Assembly (NCBI GenBank): GCA_016801885.1
Contig: CM028897.1
Coordinates: 13,144,501 to 13,208,500, forward strand
Length of the DNA stretch: 64,000 bases
Reading direction: 5' to 3'
Origin: Toxotes chatareus
Taxonomy: Eukaryota; Chordata; Actinopteri; Toxotidae
Part shown: in pieces, positions 41,520 to 54,545 of the stretch
Position numbering within the stretch: position 1 is the first letter of the stretch
How the letters are laid out: the number at the start of each line of letters is the position of its first letter
Program-made: the position numbers and the translations under genes
The notes under the pieces: model-generated
Seen by the model: only the letters and a program-made list of their open reading frames with translations
Database searches by the model: none
What the model was told of the DNA's origin: nothing

Positions 41520-42862
41520 GTCCTGTGCAGAGAAAGCAAGCATGCTAATAAAAGCCCACAACATTCATCTAACAACTTGAAAACACAAACCACCACACAT
41601 ACGTCTGCCTTTGACCTTACTTCACATCTCATCTCCCTCAATCATCCGCTTGACCAGTGTAACACTCACTATATTTATTGCTCCTCTCACCCCGATAATC
41701 CCACACGCCTCCAGAGCTGTCTCCCTAGTTGAGGCACAACTATCAGCCCACAACTCCAGGAATTGTGGGAAAACACAGTACAAAGTCCGACTCAGAGAGG
41801 TTGTAGTTAATTATTGTCCGTTCTTCAGACTGGAATTATCTCATACAGGGCTCCCCCTTCATCTGTTTAAACAATTTCAGTTTCAGATATATTAAGAATC
41901 TGCTGTAAAGTGCAACAACACTAAACTTTGTCTGAGTGTTGAGAAGTCAGTTGATTCTCAAATTACATGCACTGTACGTCACTAAACATATTCACATCTA
42001 TATCTATGTCTCATATGGTGAGTTTAACTATGCTTAAAAAAATTAAAATTGAATAAATTAAATATATTGCTCTTATGTAGATTAACAGATTTTTTCTGTT
42101 CCAGTATCACACAGTGTGGCTCTTGCCTTTTTGGAGAAATCTAGTGAACACAAGAAATGCAACTTTTTTTTTTTTTAATAAAATCATCTGTCGATCAAAA
42201 TTTGTACAAATGAGGCACATAATTCATTATACACACTTGCTGACAAATAATCTGGCACCGCCCTGGAAATTTTGCTTTCACATTAAATGGTTTAGGTTTT
42301 GAAAACTGGATGTTACCTGGTAGGTGTCCCCCACCTTGACATTAACCCAACCCCAACCTTTATCATTACTATACTTGGTTATTGCATACAGAAATACTGC
42401 ATTCTGCTTGGCCTCCAAGATTTAGAGATATGGAAGAACAATAGAATTAGTAACCAACAATCATCAGAAGTTCAAATGTAAAGTGAGAAAGTTTCCTTTA
42501 CCATGACACAGTTCGCTATTCACAGTCAGTCAACTAGTTCAACTTTGCCCTTAAAGTGCTGATGTCACCAATGCATTTCATCTAGAGAGGTCAAAAGTCA
42601 CCTATTTGTCCATGAGAATTCAACCAGGGAGAACATTGATTATCAGAGAGCAATCAGACAGAAAGGATCGGTCCAAGGTTCATTGCTGTGAAATAGCAAC
42701 AGACTGAGAGACACGTTAGAGATTCGGGACGAGGGGAACAGACGAGAACATTGAGGAAATATATGTGTTGGTGGCCAGAAAGAAAATAGAAGGTTCCCAG
42801 TGAGACAGGTTCACCCAACTGAGACATCTGTGAGAGCCCACATCAGTGCTGACTCTGAGAAG
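41520..42862. promoter_or_regulatory. Region between divergent aspdh and tmem86b
   Basis: Both genes are transcribed outward from this 1.3 kb. On the - strand an acceptor-like CTCTGCACAG lies three bases before the aspdh ATG, so aspdh may have a 5' noncoding exon here. No CpG-rich core or clear TATA box was seen; much of the stretch is AT-rich and featureless. Confidence 0.4.
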
Positions 42863-43916
42863 ATGGACATTCTTGAGACAGACGCCTATGACAGGCGGCA
42901 GAGGAGAAATATGGTAGCTAAAGAACTTACTGTTACTTACAGTCATTGGTCAATAATTGTTTGTTACTTTCTTCAACCTTTTCCACTTGGAAAGGATGAA
43001 ATTGCCTAAAACTATCATTACTCTTGAAAATTCAAGCTGTGAAATGTCTCCCCCTTTCTGTCTTCTCCTCACTCACTCTCTATCAGTCCTGTGCCCTGTT
43101 CTTCTCTCTCTTGCCTTTCTTTTTGTCCTCAGCTGTCTACTTCTACCTGTGGACTCCTGAATCGTCCCCGTCCATCATGTCTGCAGCTGTCAAATCAGCA
43201 CCAACCCTCCTACTGGCTGCAACAGTGCTGAGCTGGAATGGAGGTCAGAGTGTCCTGGGTGTTGTAGGAGGACTGCTCTTCTCTGCTGTTGGTGACTGTT
43301 GCTTGATATGGCCTGAGCTTTTTCTGCATGGTAAGAAACACGAACTGGAATTTTCTGTATGTGAATTACGATGCAGTGGACACCATTTTGAAATAAGAGC
43401 TGCACTTGATTTATTTTAGTCCTTTGTCTTAGTATATCTTCAACATCTCACACATCTGTTTCAGGAATGGGTGCCTTTGCTGTGGCTCATCTGATGTACT
43501 CACTCACCTTCCTCTCCAGTCGTTATGCAACATATTCCTCTTCCTTTTGGACCCGTCTTCTATACCTAATCCTGTTCATGACAGGAGGAGGTTTCTACAT
43601 CTATCTATATCCATTCCTGCAGAAGGCACCAAACTCAGATCTACTAATTCCAGCTGTGGGGGTATACACTGTCTTAATTACTCTAATGGGGACATTAGCT
43701 ATTAGAACCCACCACACAGCAACACTGTTAGGAAGCTTGTTCTTCATAGTGTCTGACCTGTCACTGGCTCTCCAAGTTTTCAAGGTGACGGCACCAATAT
43801 ATCATGGTCAGACTTTTGTGATGGTGACATATTATTTGGCACAGCTACTTATCGCTGTGGGCGATGTAAAAGCTGTGGAGAGTAAGGACGGCTTTTCAAA
43901 ATGGAAGAGGTCCTAA
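42863..43916 (+). CDS. tmem86b: Transmembrane protein 86B, lysoplasmalogenase family
   Basis: YhhN-family multi-pass membrane protein; human TMEM86B hydrolyses the vinyl-ether bond of lysoplasmalogens. Three exons: 42863-42913, 43087-43330, 43465-43916; 248 aa, slightly longer than human (226). Exon 1 encodes a soluble start, MDILETDAYDRRQRRNM. Exon 2 gives the first helices (LLPFFLSSAVYFYLWTPE) and the conserved SAVGDCCLIWPELFLHG. Exon 3 has GMGAFAVAHLMY, FFIVSDLSLALQVF and YYLAQLLIAVGD, with the acidic residues typical of the family. The exon 1 donor is ATG|GTAGCT, which is weak, so the start exon is the least certain part. An AATAAA at 44023-44028 is about 110 bp after the stop. tmem86a is the alternative; the hspbp1 neighbour favours tmem86b. 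Confidence 0.88.
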
Positions 43917-44690
43917 ACAGAGGTCCTCTGTGGCATCCCTAAAGTCTGAACGACCCTCCTCACATTTACTTATTGGATAAAATCCTGAATACTTTCTGTG
44001 AGATTTTCTAAAGAACCCATCAAATAAAGTAAAGGAGGTAGATAAACATAACAAGGACAGTTGTCCTACTGGTCAACACTTGACAGCTACTTCAGTCAAA
44101 GCTTTACAGCTGGAAAAAATAGAGCAAAAGACCATCTTGCAAGCCACCTTGTTATGGGTTTCCAATTTTTTGTATTTCATATTTCAGTGATCATGCTGAC
44201 AGTCAATTTTAAAACAGATACGTCTACAAACAAGACTAAAAGAAACTCAATGAATAACAGTTTAGAAGAACATCTGTAATCTGTGATTTGTGCCGAAAGA
44301 TTTTAATCTGTGATTTTGTGCGACATCCATGTTTTAGTTTAGGTTGTGCACGTGGCAGCCATTGTTTTGTTGCTTTTGTTTTGTTAATAATAAATAAATA
44401 TGGTGAACATGTAACTGAAGTAATGTAAATTTCAGCAATTAATATAGACAATACTAAACATATAACCTTTGATGGAGATGCTTGATATTACACTGAGGAT
44501 ATAAAGAACTGAAAACACTGGACTGAAGTAACAGTTGACTGAACAAAAAAAAGTATTTTATACAGCTCAGTTATTTACAGTTATTCATGGTAAAAATCCA
44601 GTTACTGGAGTACACGCAAAATATGGACAGCAAGTGTCATAGCAGACATTTTTGCGCACTAATATCAAAACAGTTGAGGTAAATAAGACT
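43917..44690. other. Convergent 3' ends of tmem86b (+) and hspbp1 (-)
   Basis: AATAAA at 44023-44028 probably ends tmem86b. For hspbp1 I saw no canonical AATAAA on the - strand; a weaker ATTAAA-type site occurs near 44302. No gene recognised. Confidence 0.5.
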
Positions 44691-47112
44691 TCAGCGATCC
44701 ATCCCATTGTCATCCGACTGCTGCCCGCGGAAACACATGACCCTCAAACGCTCGCAGAAGTCCAGTTCTTCCTGTTGGAAACAAAAATGTGACTTTAAAA
44801 GAGGTTTCCTTGACAAGATTTAAGCCTACGCCTAAACTATGAATATTTTTTTTATTGAGATCTCTAATTTATTTCAATTCTGGCCTAGAATTCTAAATGA
44901 TTTTCATTAACCGTATCTACATTTTGGCACATGAAAATGGATTTGATAAAAGTCTGGTTGCATGATATTGTTTATGTGGAATTAGATTTTACAGTCAAAA
45001 AAATATATATATATAAAAGAAACCTAATTTCAGGTCTGAATGATCAATTATTGTGATCAGTTGATTGTGCATACAGTTTTCAGCCTCTGTATTTTTCTGA
45101 AGGCGCAGTATAAACTACCTGACTTTCTTCCTTTCCTTGGAGCTCTCTGGCTCGCTGTCTAAGTAGCTCCTCCAGACCCAGAGCAGGATTCATACAGTCT
45201 TTGAGCCCCTGTGGACAGTCCTCCACCAGACTAGACAGACATGGAAACAAGGAACGACATAATCACTAATAAGAGCCATGAATTAATGTAATCTTGTCAG
45301 TGCTGAAGTCTGCAGGGTTGACAGTGTTCCTTACCAACAAAGGGCACCAAGCACATGCTCGTGGAAAGGTGAGTGAGGTGTGCGGAGAACAGATACCAGC
45401 TGCTGTACCATACCCATGGAGACAACTGTGTCTGCAGGAAGGTGGAAACAGGAATGTGATTAAGTTTTAGATATATCAGACCCAGAATGAATTAAAGTCC
45501 CAGTTTTGGTTCAGGGAAGAAGCAGCGTAACACTGTCAGTGCTACCATTCTTAACAAGTTTCACTGAGTGGAAGGACGTCACTCACTCCAGAATGACTGG
45601 GCTCATCAAGTCTCTTCTACCACAATAAAACAGCAATCAGATTATTTTTTTTATATATATGGAAGAGACTTTGCTGAGTAATCTTAGGTCTGAAGAACAA
45701 CAGTTGAAAACATAAGTGGCACTTCATAGAGCAAATACCTCCGCCAAGGGCAAATATTCTGTCTGAAATTCATCTTTGAGGTTTTCTGATAGCATTATTA
45801 CTAAATTAATAATACCAATATTAGTTTAAAACCACGCTGTTTACAATGCTTCTCTCATTTGTACCTTTCTGTTCAGGATGTGGCGTCAGCAGGTTGAGCA
45901 GAAGGAAAGCCGACTTGGTCCTGACCTTCTCGTTCTCCGACTGCATGCCTCGCATAAGCACTGAGAAACCATCGTGGGACAGGAACATCTGGAGTCCCGC
46001 CTCCTGCTCTCGGACCAGACCTAAAGTCACAACAGGAAACTGTTATTCTGAGGTACACTGTGTACCGAATGTCAGCCTATGGACACAGAATGTCAGTCTA
46101 CTTTAAATGTTAAATGTTATATTATTTAGGAGATGTCTCCCTCTGTGTGCCAGAGCTCAAGAAATACTCACATGAGACAGCGTAAAGGGCTTTTACTCTG
46201 ACAGTGGGGTGGGCGTCTGAGTCTGTCAGATGCAGCAGCTTTGGCAGTGCCCCAATGTTAAGCAAGTGGACCTGCACCTGTGGCATATTCTGAGCGCAGG
46301 AAGCAATCAGCTGGGCAGCACGCCACCTTAGACCACTTTGGACATGACACAGATACTGGGAGAGGCACAACTCTAGTCCACCCAGGATCATCAGGTCTGT
46401 GAAGCAGAGACAGAGGGGGCTCGGTCAGAGCCGAGAAACAAACTGTAAATATACTCACACCCTCTTTATAGCTGCTCCAAGTTCAGCTTGCGTCTTTAAA
46501 CTGTTTGGAGGATATAAAATCCAATACAGTTTATCACAAACCTCTAGCGTTGTCCAAATTCTCACACAACTCCGACAGCATCTCAAAGGCTGATTCCCGC
46601 TCATCTTCATCCTCCTCTTCATCCCTTTGCTCCTCTCCCTCCCTCTCACTTTCACTCGTTCCCTCTTTGCATAGGACGGCCAGACACTGCTTCATCTGCT
46701 GCACTTCATCCATCTGCCCTTTGCAGACTTCTGCAAGAGCTTCTCTCAGCCACGTTTTCCTCTGGAACAAAGATGCAGCACTATCATGTTTCTCAGCTCT
46801 GATAGAAGGTGGAGGTTGTTTTGGATCTAAGTAAAAACTAGTACTCAACCTAAAATTGAACTGTCCTTTTTGAAACTTAATTTAGTTTGGATCAAGTGGT
46901 TCTGGTAAGCGCTTTGAGAAACAATGGTAATACACATCTTACATTGTGTAGCATCTTCTGATGTTTAAAATCTATAACTACCAGGTACTTACCTCCTCTG
47001 ACATGGGTTCAAGAGGGGCAGGTCCCTCTGCAGCTGACCCAGCCTCCACTGCCAACTGCAGGACCCCCTGAAGATTTTGGGGATATCTCCTGTTCTGGCT
47101 ATTTTCTGCCAT
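44691..47112 (-). CDS. hspbp1: Hsp70-binding protein 1 (HspBP1)
   Basis: Armadillo-repeat nucleotide-exchange factor that binds the Hsp70 ATPase domain and releases ADP (Fes1 family, cytosolic). Seven coding exons in transcript order: 47112-46993, 46761-46542, 46396-46172, 46020-45865, 45431-45335, 45230-45119, 44771-44691; 336 aa, all phases consistent. The N-terminus contains RRYPQNLQGVLQLAVEAGS. An acidic Glu/Asp run follows in exon 2 (about residues 72-92), then helical repeats such as GLRWRAAQLIASCAQNMPQV, VRVKALYAVSCLV and KVRTKSAFLLLNLL. The end reads QEELDFCERL ... SDDNGMDR, close to the human C-terminus. On the - strand an acceptor (run of C then CAG) 11 bases before the ATG and a donor at 47433 suggest a 5' UTR intron at 47124-47433. 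Head to head with tufm. Confidence 0.95.
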
Positions 47113-48310
47113 GATGTGTACAGCTGGGGGGGCAAGCATAACAAAACAATAAACAAACAAAATCAGCAAGGCAAGGAGAAGTGGATTTCAAAAACCCAGC
47201 AGTCAGTTTCTTGATTTAATCCAGAGAAGTTCACATGACTTTACTCTAGTGATGCTTAGCACAGGACACATTTAGGGAGTGCTAATTAATTTCCCTCATC
47301 AGAATCATAATAAATAAAAAATAATAATAATAATGTAAACACAGCAGCCTGAAACATCTAACAGGCTAAGATTAAAGATTTTTACTTTGTTACGGACACC
47401 ATCATTAGCAAAATCAGCTTATTTTCACCTTACCTTTTCAAGAGTCCTAAACAACTGTGTTGAACAAATGGACAAGGTTTCTTTCTGATTCACAGACAAC
47501 TTCACTCCTCCTATAAACACAGAAATACGAATGCGCTAGAACATTCTAGCTAGCTGATCTCACGAGTGGCATGGGGGCTGCCATGCTTTACCGTAAACCT
47601 CAAACCAAACCGGCAAGCAAAACGTTTTTGCAGTGGTCTTTTCTCATCTCAGGGTCATTTCAGTCTTCACATTTTCTACGTCAATTCAGTCATTCAAAAT
47701 TACAGTGTAGTAAAACTCACAGAAGTACAACATGGTTATTTAAAAGTCACAACAGCAAATTTAAGTATATTAGCGTACTTAAGGTAAATCAGTGACGTTT
47801 CTACGAGCGACGTTCAGAGAGTATGAGTAAAAGTGAGAGGAGTACCTCACGAGATTCCCAGAGCGACAGTGTCAAGCGTAAACTGTTATAAAATACTGTG
47901 CAGAATATCTTGTGTCACAATGTTTGTGATATTTTATATGTTATAATGTATGATATATGATTGATTTATAAAATACAAAGTATCAGATTCTTACCACTTC
48001 CCTCTTGGTTATCAACAACTTTGTGAAAACCGTGAGAAGTTGAAAAAAACAATGTAAAATGTAAAATCTCTTTTCTTAGTTAATGATGTCAGTGAATCGT
48101 GTCTAGATTTTCGTTGTTATTTGTATTATTATTAGTACTAGTGGTAGAAGTAGAACAAAAAGAAGAAGAAGTAGTAGTAGTAGTACTGCTTACCCTGTCG
48201 CAGTGAGTTTTGCATCCCCGGTCAGCTGACCTGCTGGAAGCGATAGCTTTGTAACTGGCCGCTTACTCTCTTGATCTTTGGATCGTCTTTGGTTTGTCTA
48301 ACCAACGAAG
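47113..48310. promoter_or_regulatory. Region between divergent hspbp1 and tufm
   Basis: A predicted hspbp1 5' UTR intron spans 47124-47433, with the noncoding exon starting at 47434 and running leftward in transcription. The remaining 0.9 kb up to the tufm ATG at 48311 should hold both promoters; the last 100 bp before tufm is the GC-richer part. A short AGT/AGA repeat lies near 48161-48184. Transcription starts were not identified. Confidence 0.45.
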
Positions 48311-51300
48311 ATGGCGGCGCTTGTGGGGCTGCGTGCATGTTTCTCCGGTAAAATAGTTTTATTCTTTTTCAGTGTCTGACTCTGTATGTATTTCTGACGG
48401 AGTTTTTTATTCATAGCATCCCGTTTTGTTGTGCGCATAAAAGGACAGACTGTTTGCTTCTGTAGAAATGTAAGATGATGCTGTCTCTTCCGATAGCAGA
48501 GCAAGGTCACGTTACCAATGAATGTTAGCTAACTATACTGCTAGCCGAGGATGAGGTCTAACTGATGAACGACTATTTAAATAATGTTAATGTAGTAGAT
48601 AGCTGGACAGGTACTGAAGTCTTCTGTTTAAATAACTAATTGCAGCTTATCTGAAGGATGATGACACTGCCGACTCTTTTTCGTTCCAAGAGTTTGTTAG
48701 CTTCATGTCATTCTGCTGCAGAGCTACTGTCAGATACAACCCAGTGTGTGGTTTTATAATGTGATACAAACCTCTGACTTAGGCTCAGTCCGGTCATCAG
48801 AATTTACTGATGGACACTGAGCAATGCAGGTGCAAAGCAGCTTTAGCTTCCCACTCGTTCTTATGTTACAGTATTTAAACATTTCTGAGTAAAATGACTT
48901 CATGGTTTTTGTACTCTGTTTCTTAATTGGCAATTGCATATAGAAATTTAGTGCATTATATATAAAAAGAAGTAGTTATATAGCATCTCATTTCATATTT
49001 CATATTGACATTTCAGTGATCCTCAAAATAATCTTCTCAATAATATAATAATTGTCCATGCAGAAAGAGATTTTGCATCCCAGTGACATGTTTGAGTTGT
49101 GGCTTTGTGATTTCTGGCAGAGATTTTGATGATGTGTGAAACTCTCACTGGTAATAGAGTTTGTGAGACATCTCTCAGTCGTCACACGTTGTGTTGGAAT
49201 ATTAGGATCTGCTACACTGGATTATCCTGTTAGATAATCAGCCATCTAAGCCTATATGGTTCTCATGTTTTGAATTGTTCTTCTCAGCCCTTCAGCTTTC
49301 TTCTCCAAGCCTCCTGCACAGCTCCTTCCGATTGGTGAGTATGCACACTAACTACAGTCTACAGGCTGTATGTTGATTTTCAACAGTTTAATTCCTGGGT
49401 TTGTCCTTGTCTTGTAGTGTGCTGTGCCTCTCAGTCGACGGACCTTTGCTGCAGAGGCTAAGAAGACATACTCCCGAGACAAACCCCATGTAAACATTGG
49501 CACAATTGGCCATGTTGATCACGGCAAGACCACTCTGACTGCAGCCATCACAAAAGGTAGAATCACTGACGTCCAAGCTTTTACTCTCACACTGGCCTAA
49601 GTGAATGTAAAAACCAACACATTTGATAATTTAATTTAGTCCAGAGAATGAATTAGTGTCACTGACCTGTGTGAAAAAGTAAAGGCTCCTTAGTTTTCTC
49701 TTGCAAAAACTTGATCTGAGTGATGTGATCTCCCTTTCTCAGTGCTCGCTGAAGCTGGTGGTGCTCACTACAAAAAGTATGAAGACATTGACAATGCCCC
49801 CGAGGAGAAGGCGAGAGGGATCACCATTAACGCCTCTCACGTAGAATACACCACAGCCAACAGACATTACGCTCACACAGACTGCCCTGGTCATGCTGAC
49901 TACGTCAAGGTAATCTTTTTTCCACCCGCATGCAACTCGACCAAGAAGCACTGAATAACATGCAGCCTCATTGTCATTTGAACTTATCAGAACAAGGACT
50001 GCTTTCCTTCTCCAGAACATGATTACAGGCACAGCTCAGATGGACGGCTGCATCCTGGTGGTGGCAGCCACCGACGGCCAGATGCCTCAGACGCGCGAGC
50101 ACCTCCTTTTGGCCCGGCAGATCGGTGTTGAGCATGTGGTGGTTTTCATCAACAAGGCTGATGCCGTGGAGGACAAGGAGATGGTGGAGCTGGTGGAGAT
50201 CGAGATCCGTGAGCTGCTCACAGAGTTTGGCTACGATGGCGAGAACATACCTGTTGTAATAGGCTCCGCCCTCTGCGCCCTGGAGGTGAGGGGATGCTGG
50301 CATTAAATTGTTACTCAGAGAAGAGTTTAGAGAATAACTGTGCTAATCTGCTGATTTTAACCAGTGTTGTATTCACTAGTGTTTGACTTCTCTGTCAGGT
50401 ACTCTTAGTGGAGCCTGATTGTAGTTAAAAGAACATAAAGAAAAAAGTTAGTCAACAAAAGCATTTGCCTAAATGACACTAATTGATTCAATGTGACTGA
50501 ATTTTTTTTCTCTTATTTATTTTCTTTTTCTTTGCTCCATCTCAGAACAGAGAGCCTGAACTGGGTGTGAATGCAGTGATGAAACTGTTGGAGATCGCTG
50601 ATTCTTACATCCCTCTGCCCAAGAGAGAGCTGGAGAAACCTTTCCTTCTGCCCATTGAAGGGGTTTATTCCATCCCAGGTAGGAAAAAACTGAAAGAAAT
50701 GCATGTAACTCTTGCTAACACTGAGCTCTAAGGCTAAACCCAATTAAGGAGGAACAAAAGGTTTAGTTTATCTGATTTTGAGGATTGTCCATCCCTTCTT
50801 TCAGGCAGGGGGACAGTGGTGTCAGGCACGATGGAGAGGGGTATCATCAAGAAGGGAGACGACTGCGAGTTTTTGGGTCACAATCGCAGCTTCAAGTCTG
50901 TGGTTACAGGTGAGTAGGGAAACACGGCAAGTGAACAGAGAGGTGGCAGATTAAAGGAAAAACCTCTATAAATAAGAATAGAAACATAATGTGGGGTTTA
51001 CTTAAGGGATTAAAGATTATGAAAATGATTTGAGTCATATGCTTTTTTCCTTGAATGTCTCAGGTGGTCACAGGCACTCACTATATTTATATTTATATTT
51101 ATATTTATTTATCTCTACCCCTGCAATTATTATAACACACACACATATATATTTTCTATACTCTGTATATTCTGTACATTCTATATATACTGTATACCAT
51201 AACAATTACTATTTACACTTTTATACTAAAATAATAATTAGATAAATATATAAATCATATAAAATTATATGTTGTTTATGTAATTTTTGTATATAAATAT

Positions 51301-52912
51301 GTATATATAGATTTATGTAGATGAATGTGTGCATATGTTTATGTATATTATATTATAATGCCATAGAAAATAGTGTAGTATATACACAGTATATGTATTA
51401 AATTACTTACTTACTTCACTATTTTCACTACCAATCTTCACTAGCACTACGTTGCAAATAATTTGTACTTTATTTATTTTTTTATCCTTATTTTACTGCA
51501 AATCATTTAATTTTTTTAATTTTTTTTAAAAAAAATTTTATTTTTTTATACCTTATTGTGTTTTTCTTTCCATACCTCTAAAGTACTGTGATCTTTCCAT
51601 GCTGGTGCAATGAAATCTCGTTCCTTAAGCGTACCTAAACGTAAAAGTGAATGACAAGTGAAAGTTCTCTGAATCTGAATATAAATATATATGCTCTCTG
51701 TCCTGTTGGGCTCAGGTATCGAGATGTTTCATAAGTCTCTGGACCGGGCAGAGGCAGGAGATAACCTGGGCGCTCTGGTCAGAGGCCTGAAGAGAGAGGA
51801 TGTGAGGAGGGGGATGGTGATGTGCAAACCAGGATCCATCATGCCTCACCAGAAAGTCAAGGCCCAGGTCTGAGAGCACAATGTTGCAGACAGTTGTTAT
51901 TGATTCATTTGTAGTATTTCTGAACAATCAGTGAATCTAAATGGTTAATTTTTAACCAGAGACAGGCCAGCAGTCACATCTAATGCGTGACTGTAAATAA
52001 GCCAATAATTGTTCTTGCCATAGAGCAGTTTTAAAGACAAACTCAGAGACCAGCCAGATGCTACAGTAATGACACCAAGGTCATTCACTGAAGTACAGAC
52101 ACTGTTTATCTAGTGACAAAGCACAAATAGTTTTAGACTAATTTTTCACTCATTCTATTTTAAAATGAAATACAAAACTGTCTGTATCCAGTAACTAACA
52201 CACTAGTGTGTGTGTGTGTGTGTGTTTGTTTCTGTGGACATATTTGCACTTCCTGTATCACAGGTGTATGTTCTGAGTAAGGAGGAGGGAGGCAGACATA
52301 AACCATTTGTCTCCAACTTCATGCCCGTCATGTTCTCTCTGACCTGGGACATGACCTGCAGAGTCACTCTGCCCGCCGACAAGGTTTGTGTGCGTGTACA
52401 TGTGTGTGTGTCTATGTATCATTGGCATGCAGGTGTTTTCATGTCTTTTGACTGCTGACTCTTTTGCTGCATTTTGGGATGTGAAAGTTGGAAGAGTTAA
52501 TTTCAGAACTTTTAGAAAGGAAGTGTTTATTGCAGGACTGTTGGATTTTATTACCATGTACAGTGGTTTCTGTTTTTCTGGTCAGCAGTATTGTTTTGTC
52601 CCAGTGAGGATATGACAGTTTATATTTAAAACGTAAACACATGTATTTTTAAGCTTCTCACATTTGTAAACAGCGTCGTACAACAACAGGATTCTGTAAG
52701 GAAAGTAACCTCTCCTGTTTGCCGTTCTCATCCTGTTTCAGGAAATGGTGATGCCAGGGGAGGACACTTCCTTGACTTTGACTCTCCGCCAGCCAATGGT
52801 TCTAGAGAAAGGCCAGAGGTTCACCCTGAGAGACGGAAACAGAACCATCGGTACCGGCCTGGTCACAGAAATCCTGACTTTTACAGATGAAGACCACTGC
52901 AACTGGGGCTGA
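48311..52912 (+). CDS. tufm: Mitochondrial elongation factor Tu
   Basis: GTPase that delivers aminoacyl-tRNA to the mitochondrial ribosome. Ten exons: 48311-48347, 49288-49334, 49418-49556, 49743-49909, 50016-50285, 50546-50678, 50805-50909, 51716-51867, 52264-52383, 52742-52912; 446 aa (human about 452). The N-terminus (MAALVGLRACFSALQL, then SRRTFAAEAKK) is Arg-rich, poor in acids and fits a mitochondrial targeting peptide. Motifs: GHVDHGKT (P-loop), GITINASHVEY (switch I), DCPGHADY (G3), NKADAVED (G4), GSAL (G5). Domain 2 has GRGTVVSGTMERGIIKKGD; domain 3 has PGSIMPHQKVKAQVYVLSKEEGGRHKPF and ends DHCNWG. Stop at 52910-52912; AATAAA at 53165-53170 is a likely polyadenylation signal. In human this gene is on chromosome 16, unlike the rest of this block. 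Confidence 0.97.
51060..51600. repeat. AT-rich degenerate repeat in tufm intron 7
   Basis: Very AT-rich sequence with TTATAT-type tandem units at about 51078-51106, long A/T runs to 51550, then phrases such as GCAATGAAATCTCGTTCC and CTGAATCTGAAT that I associate with the 3' tails of dispersed fish elements. No coding remnant visible. Could be a decayed retroelement tail or simple sequence. Confidence 0.4.
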
Positions 52913-54070
52913 TGGGGGAACTCTGAAGAGAGAGCTGGGGGCTGAGTGGGGGGTGAGTTGGGGCTGAGTCGGGGGTGGGGGGTAGTCTGTGTCCAGTCAA
53001 ATGAATTCATTCTAGAAAAATACAAATACACAAACCCATGCACAGGAAGAGGAGAGGACTCGAAAGAATGCATGGTTCTGTTGTTCAGTTCCACCCAAAA
53101 AAAATTCTTATGTAACACAGTCTCTGTGTTTTAAGACCAGACTGAGAAATTATGTCATTTATGTAATAAAATGTATTTAATAATAAAAATGCCTCCTTTG
53201 TTTTGTGGGTATTGCTAACCAGGTGATTCCCCAAAATGAAAAAAAAATTACAACTGCTTGCTGCTGCATGTTATAACCTGTATATACCACACGAGGTCAG
53301 CAAAGAGAAGCTTCAAGAGCCTCTTTTCAGGTCTGTGGCAGTAGTTATGTCAAAATGATTATTACTAGTTATTTGGGCTCTAAAAGTTGTGCTTCTCTGC
53401 TGTTGAACAGTGTTGCATGTCCTTGGGAGGGAGAAGTCTCAGTTTTTCAGACTCAGCTCCTGAACAAGAAAGATCTGTGTATATATGCCTGTACAGAAGA
53501 TAAACAGTGGTTACTTTGTCATAATATGTTCTTCTTATGTTAAAAATGCACCTTCTGTCAGTATCTTAAATACAGTTACATACAGACTGTTCCTTTCCTC
53601 CTTTTATAGTCTTTTCAGTGAAAGTTTGAAATTAGATATTAAAGCAATAATATTCTACTAAATTGTTGGAACAGTATCCAGAAGAGATGAGCTGAGACTG
53701 AACAGGACATCTCCGTTAGACGACAGAGACAAGCAGCATCTGCCTGAGAGAGAGAAATAACCCTCTGAAGAGATGTTGCTGAAGGGTTTTTGATGTGTCT
53801 TAATAGTTTTTGACTGTGTCCTTTAATGGATCATTTCAGTGTGTTAAACCAGGCTGACAGGAAGTTCTGCAGTTGCTCTGTGTTTGCTGTAGGTATGTGA
53901 GTCAGTGCCTCCTGTAATCCAATCAGCCTGTTGCTGTAATCAAATACTGTATGTCTGCAGGAGTCGAGATTGGAGCAGCTAGTACTACTGAGTGATGTGC
54001 TCAGCTGGAGGATGAGTGTCTACAAGCAGAGTAACTTAAAGAGATAGAACGTCAGAGAGTGAATGCTTGT
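52913..54070. other. tufm 3' UTR and intergenic DNA
   Basis: The tufm 3' UTR probably ends shortly after AATAAA at 53165-53170 (a second signal overlaps about 53182). After that I see no gene, only anonymous intergenic sequence. Confidence 0.5.
53165..53170 (+). terminator. Predicted tufm polyadenylation signal
   Basis: AATAAA about 250 bases after the tufm stop codon. Confidence 0.55.
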
Positions 54071-54545
54071 ATACACTGATCAGTGACAACATTAAAACCA
54101 GTTACTATTGTTATATACATATATAAACATATAACCCTGTCAGCATGCATTCAAGATGATTCAAGTTTGTGCAAAACCTGATGACCCATGTTATCCCAGC
54201 ATGATTTGACAATGTTCCAGAGGCTTTCTGGTGGTGTCACAGAACGCTTGGCTCTCTCAGTCTTAAAGAGCCTTCATAAATGTTCAGTGCGGTAGAGGTC
54301 AGGTGACTGTGGAGGAAAATCCATGACAGTCGTGACTCCTTGGTCGTCTTTGCTCTTCAGATAGTTGTTGCAAAGCTTGGACGTGTGGTTGGGGTCGTTA
54401 TCCTGCTGCAGAATGAATCCTTCTCCACAAAGATGCAAACTAGAGGGTGTAGCATGTCTCTGAAGAATGGATCGTGTGTATATATATACACACACACACA
54501 CATATATACATATATATAAATATGTTATATATTATGTATATATAT
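54071..54545 (-). mobile_element. Tc1/mariner transposon remnant
   Basis: Read on the - strand, 54274-54472 encodes a broken piece of a Tc1-type transposase C-terminus: LQQDNDPNHTSKLCNNYLK and DFPPQSPDLYRTEHL, corresponding to the family's QQDNDPKHTS and PPQSPDLNPIEHLW blocks that carry two of the three catalytic acids. The N-terminal DNA-binding half is missing. The + strand edge at about 54073-54100 (CTGATCAGTGACAACATTAA) resembles a fish Tc1 terminal repeat. An AT-rich patch ends it near 54545. Inactive fossil. Confidence 0.75.

Noticed and set aside
54071..54545. Possible intact transposase gene
   Set aside because: Only the C-terminal third is readable, the last block is altered (DLYRTEHL) and the frame runs into AT repeats. 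It is a fossil.
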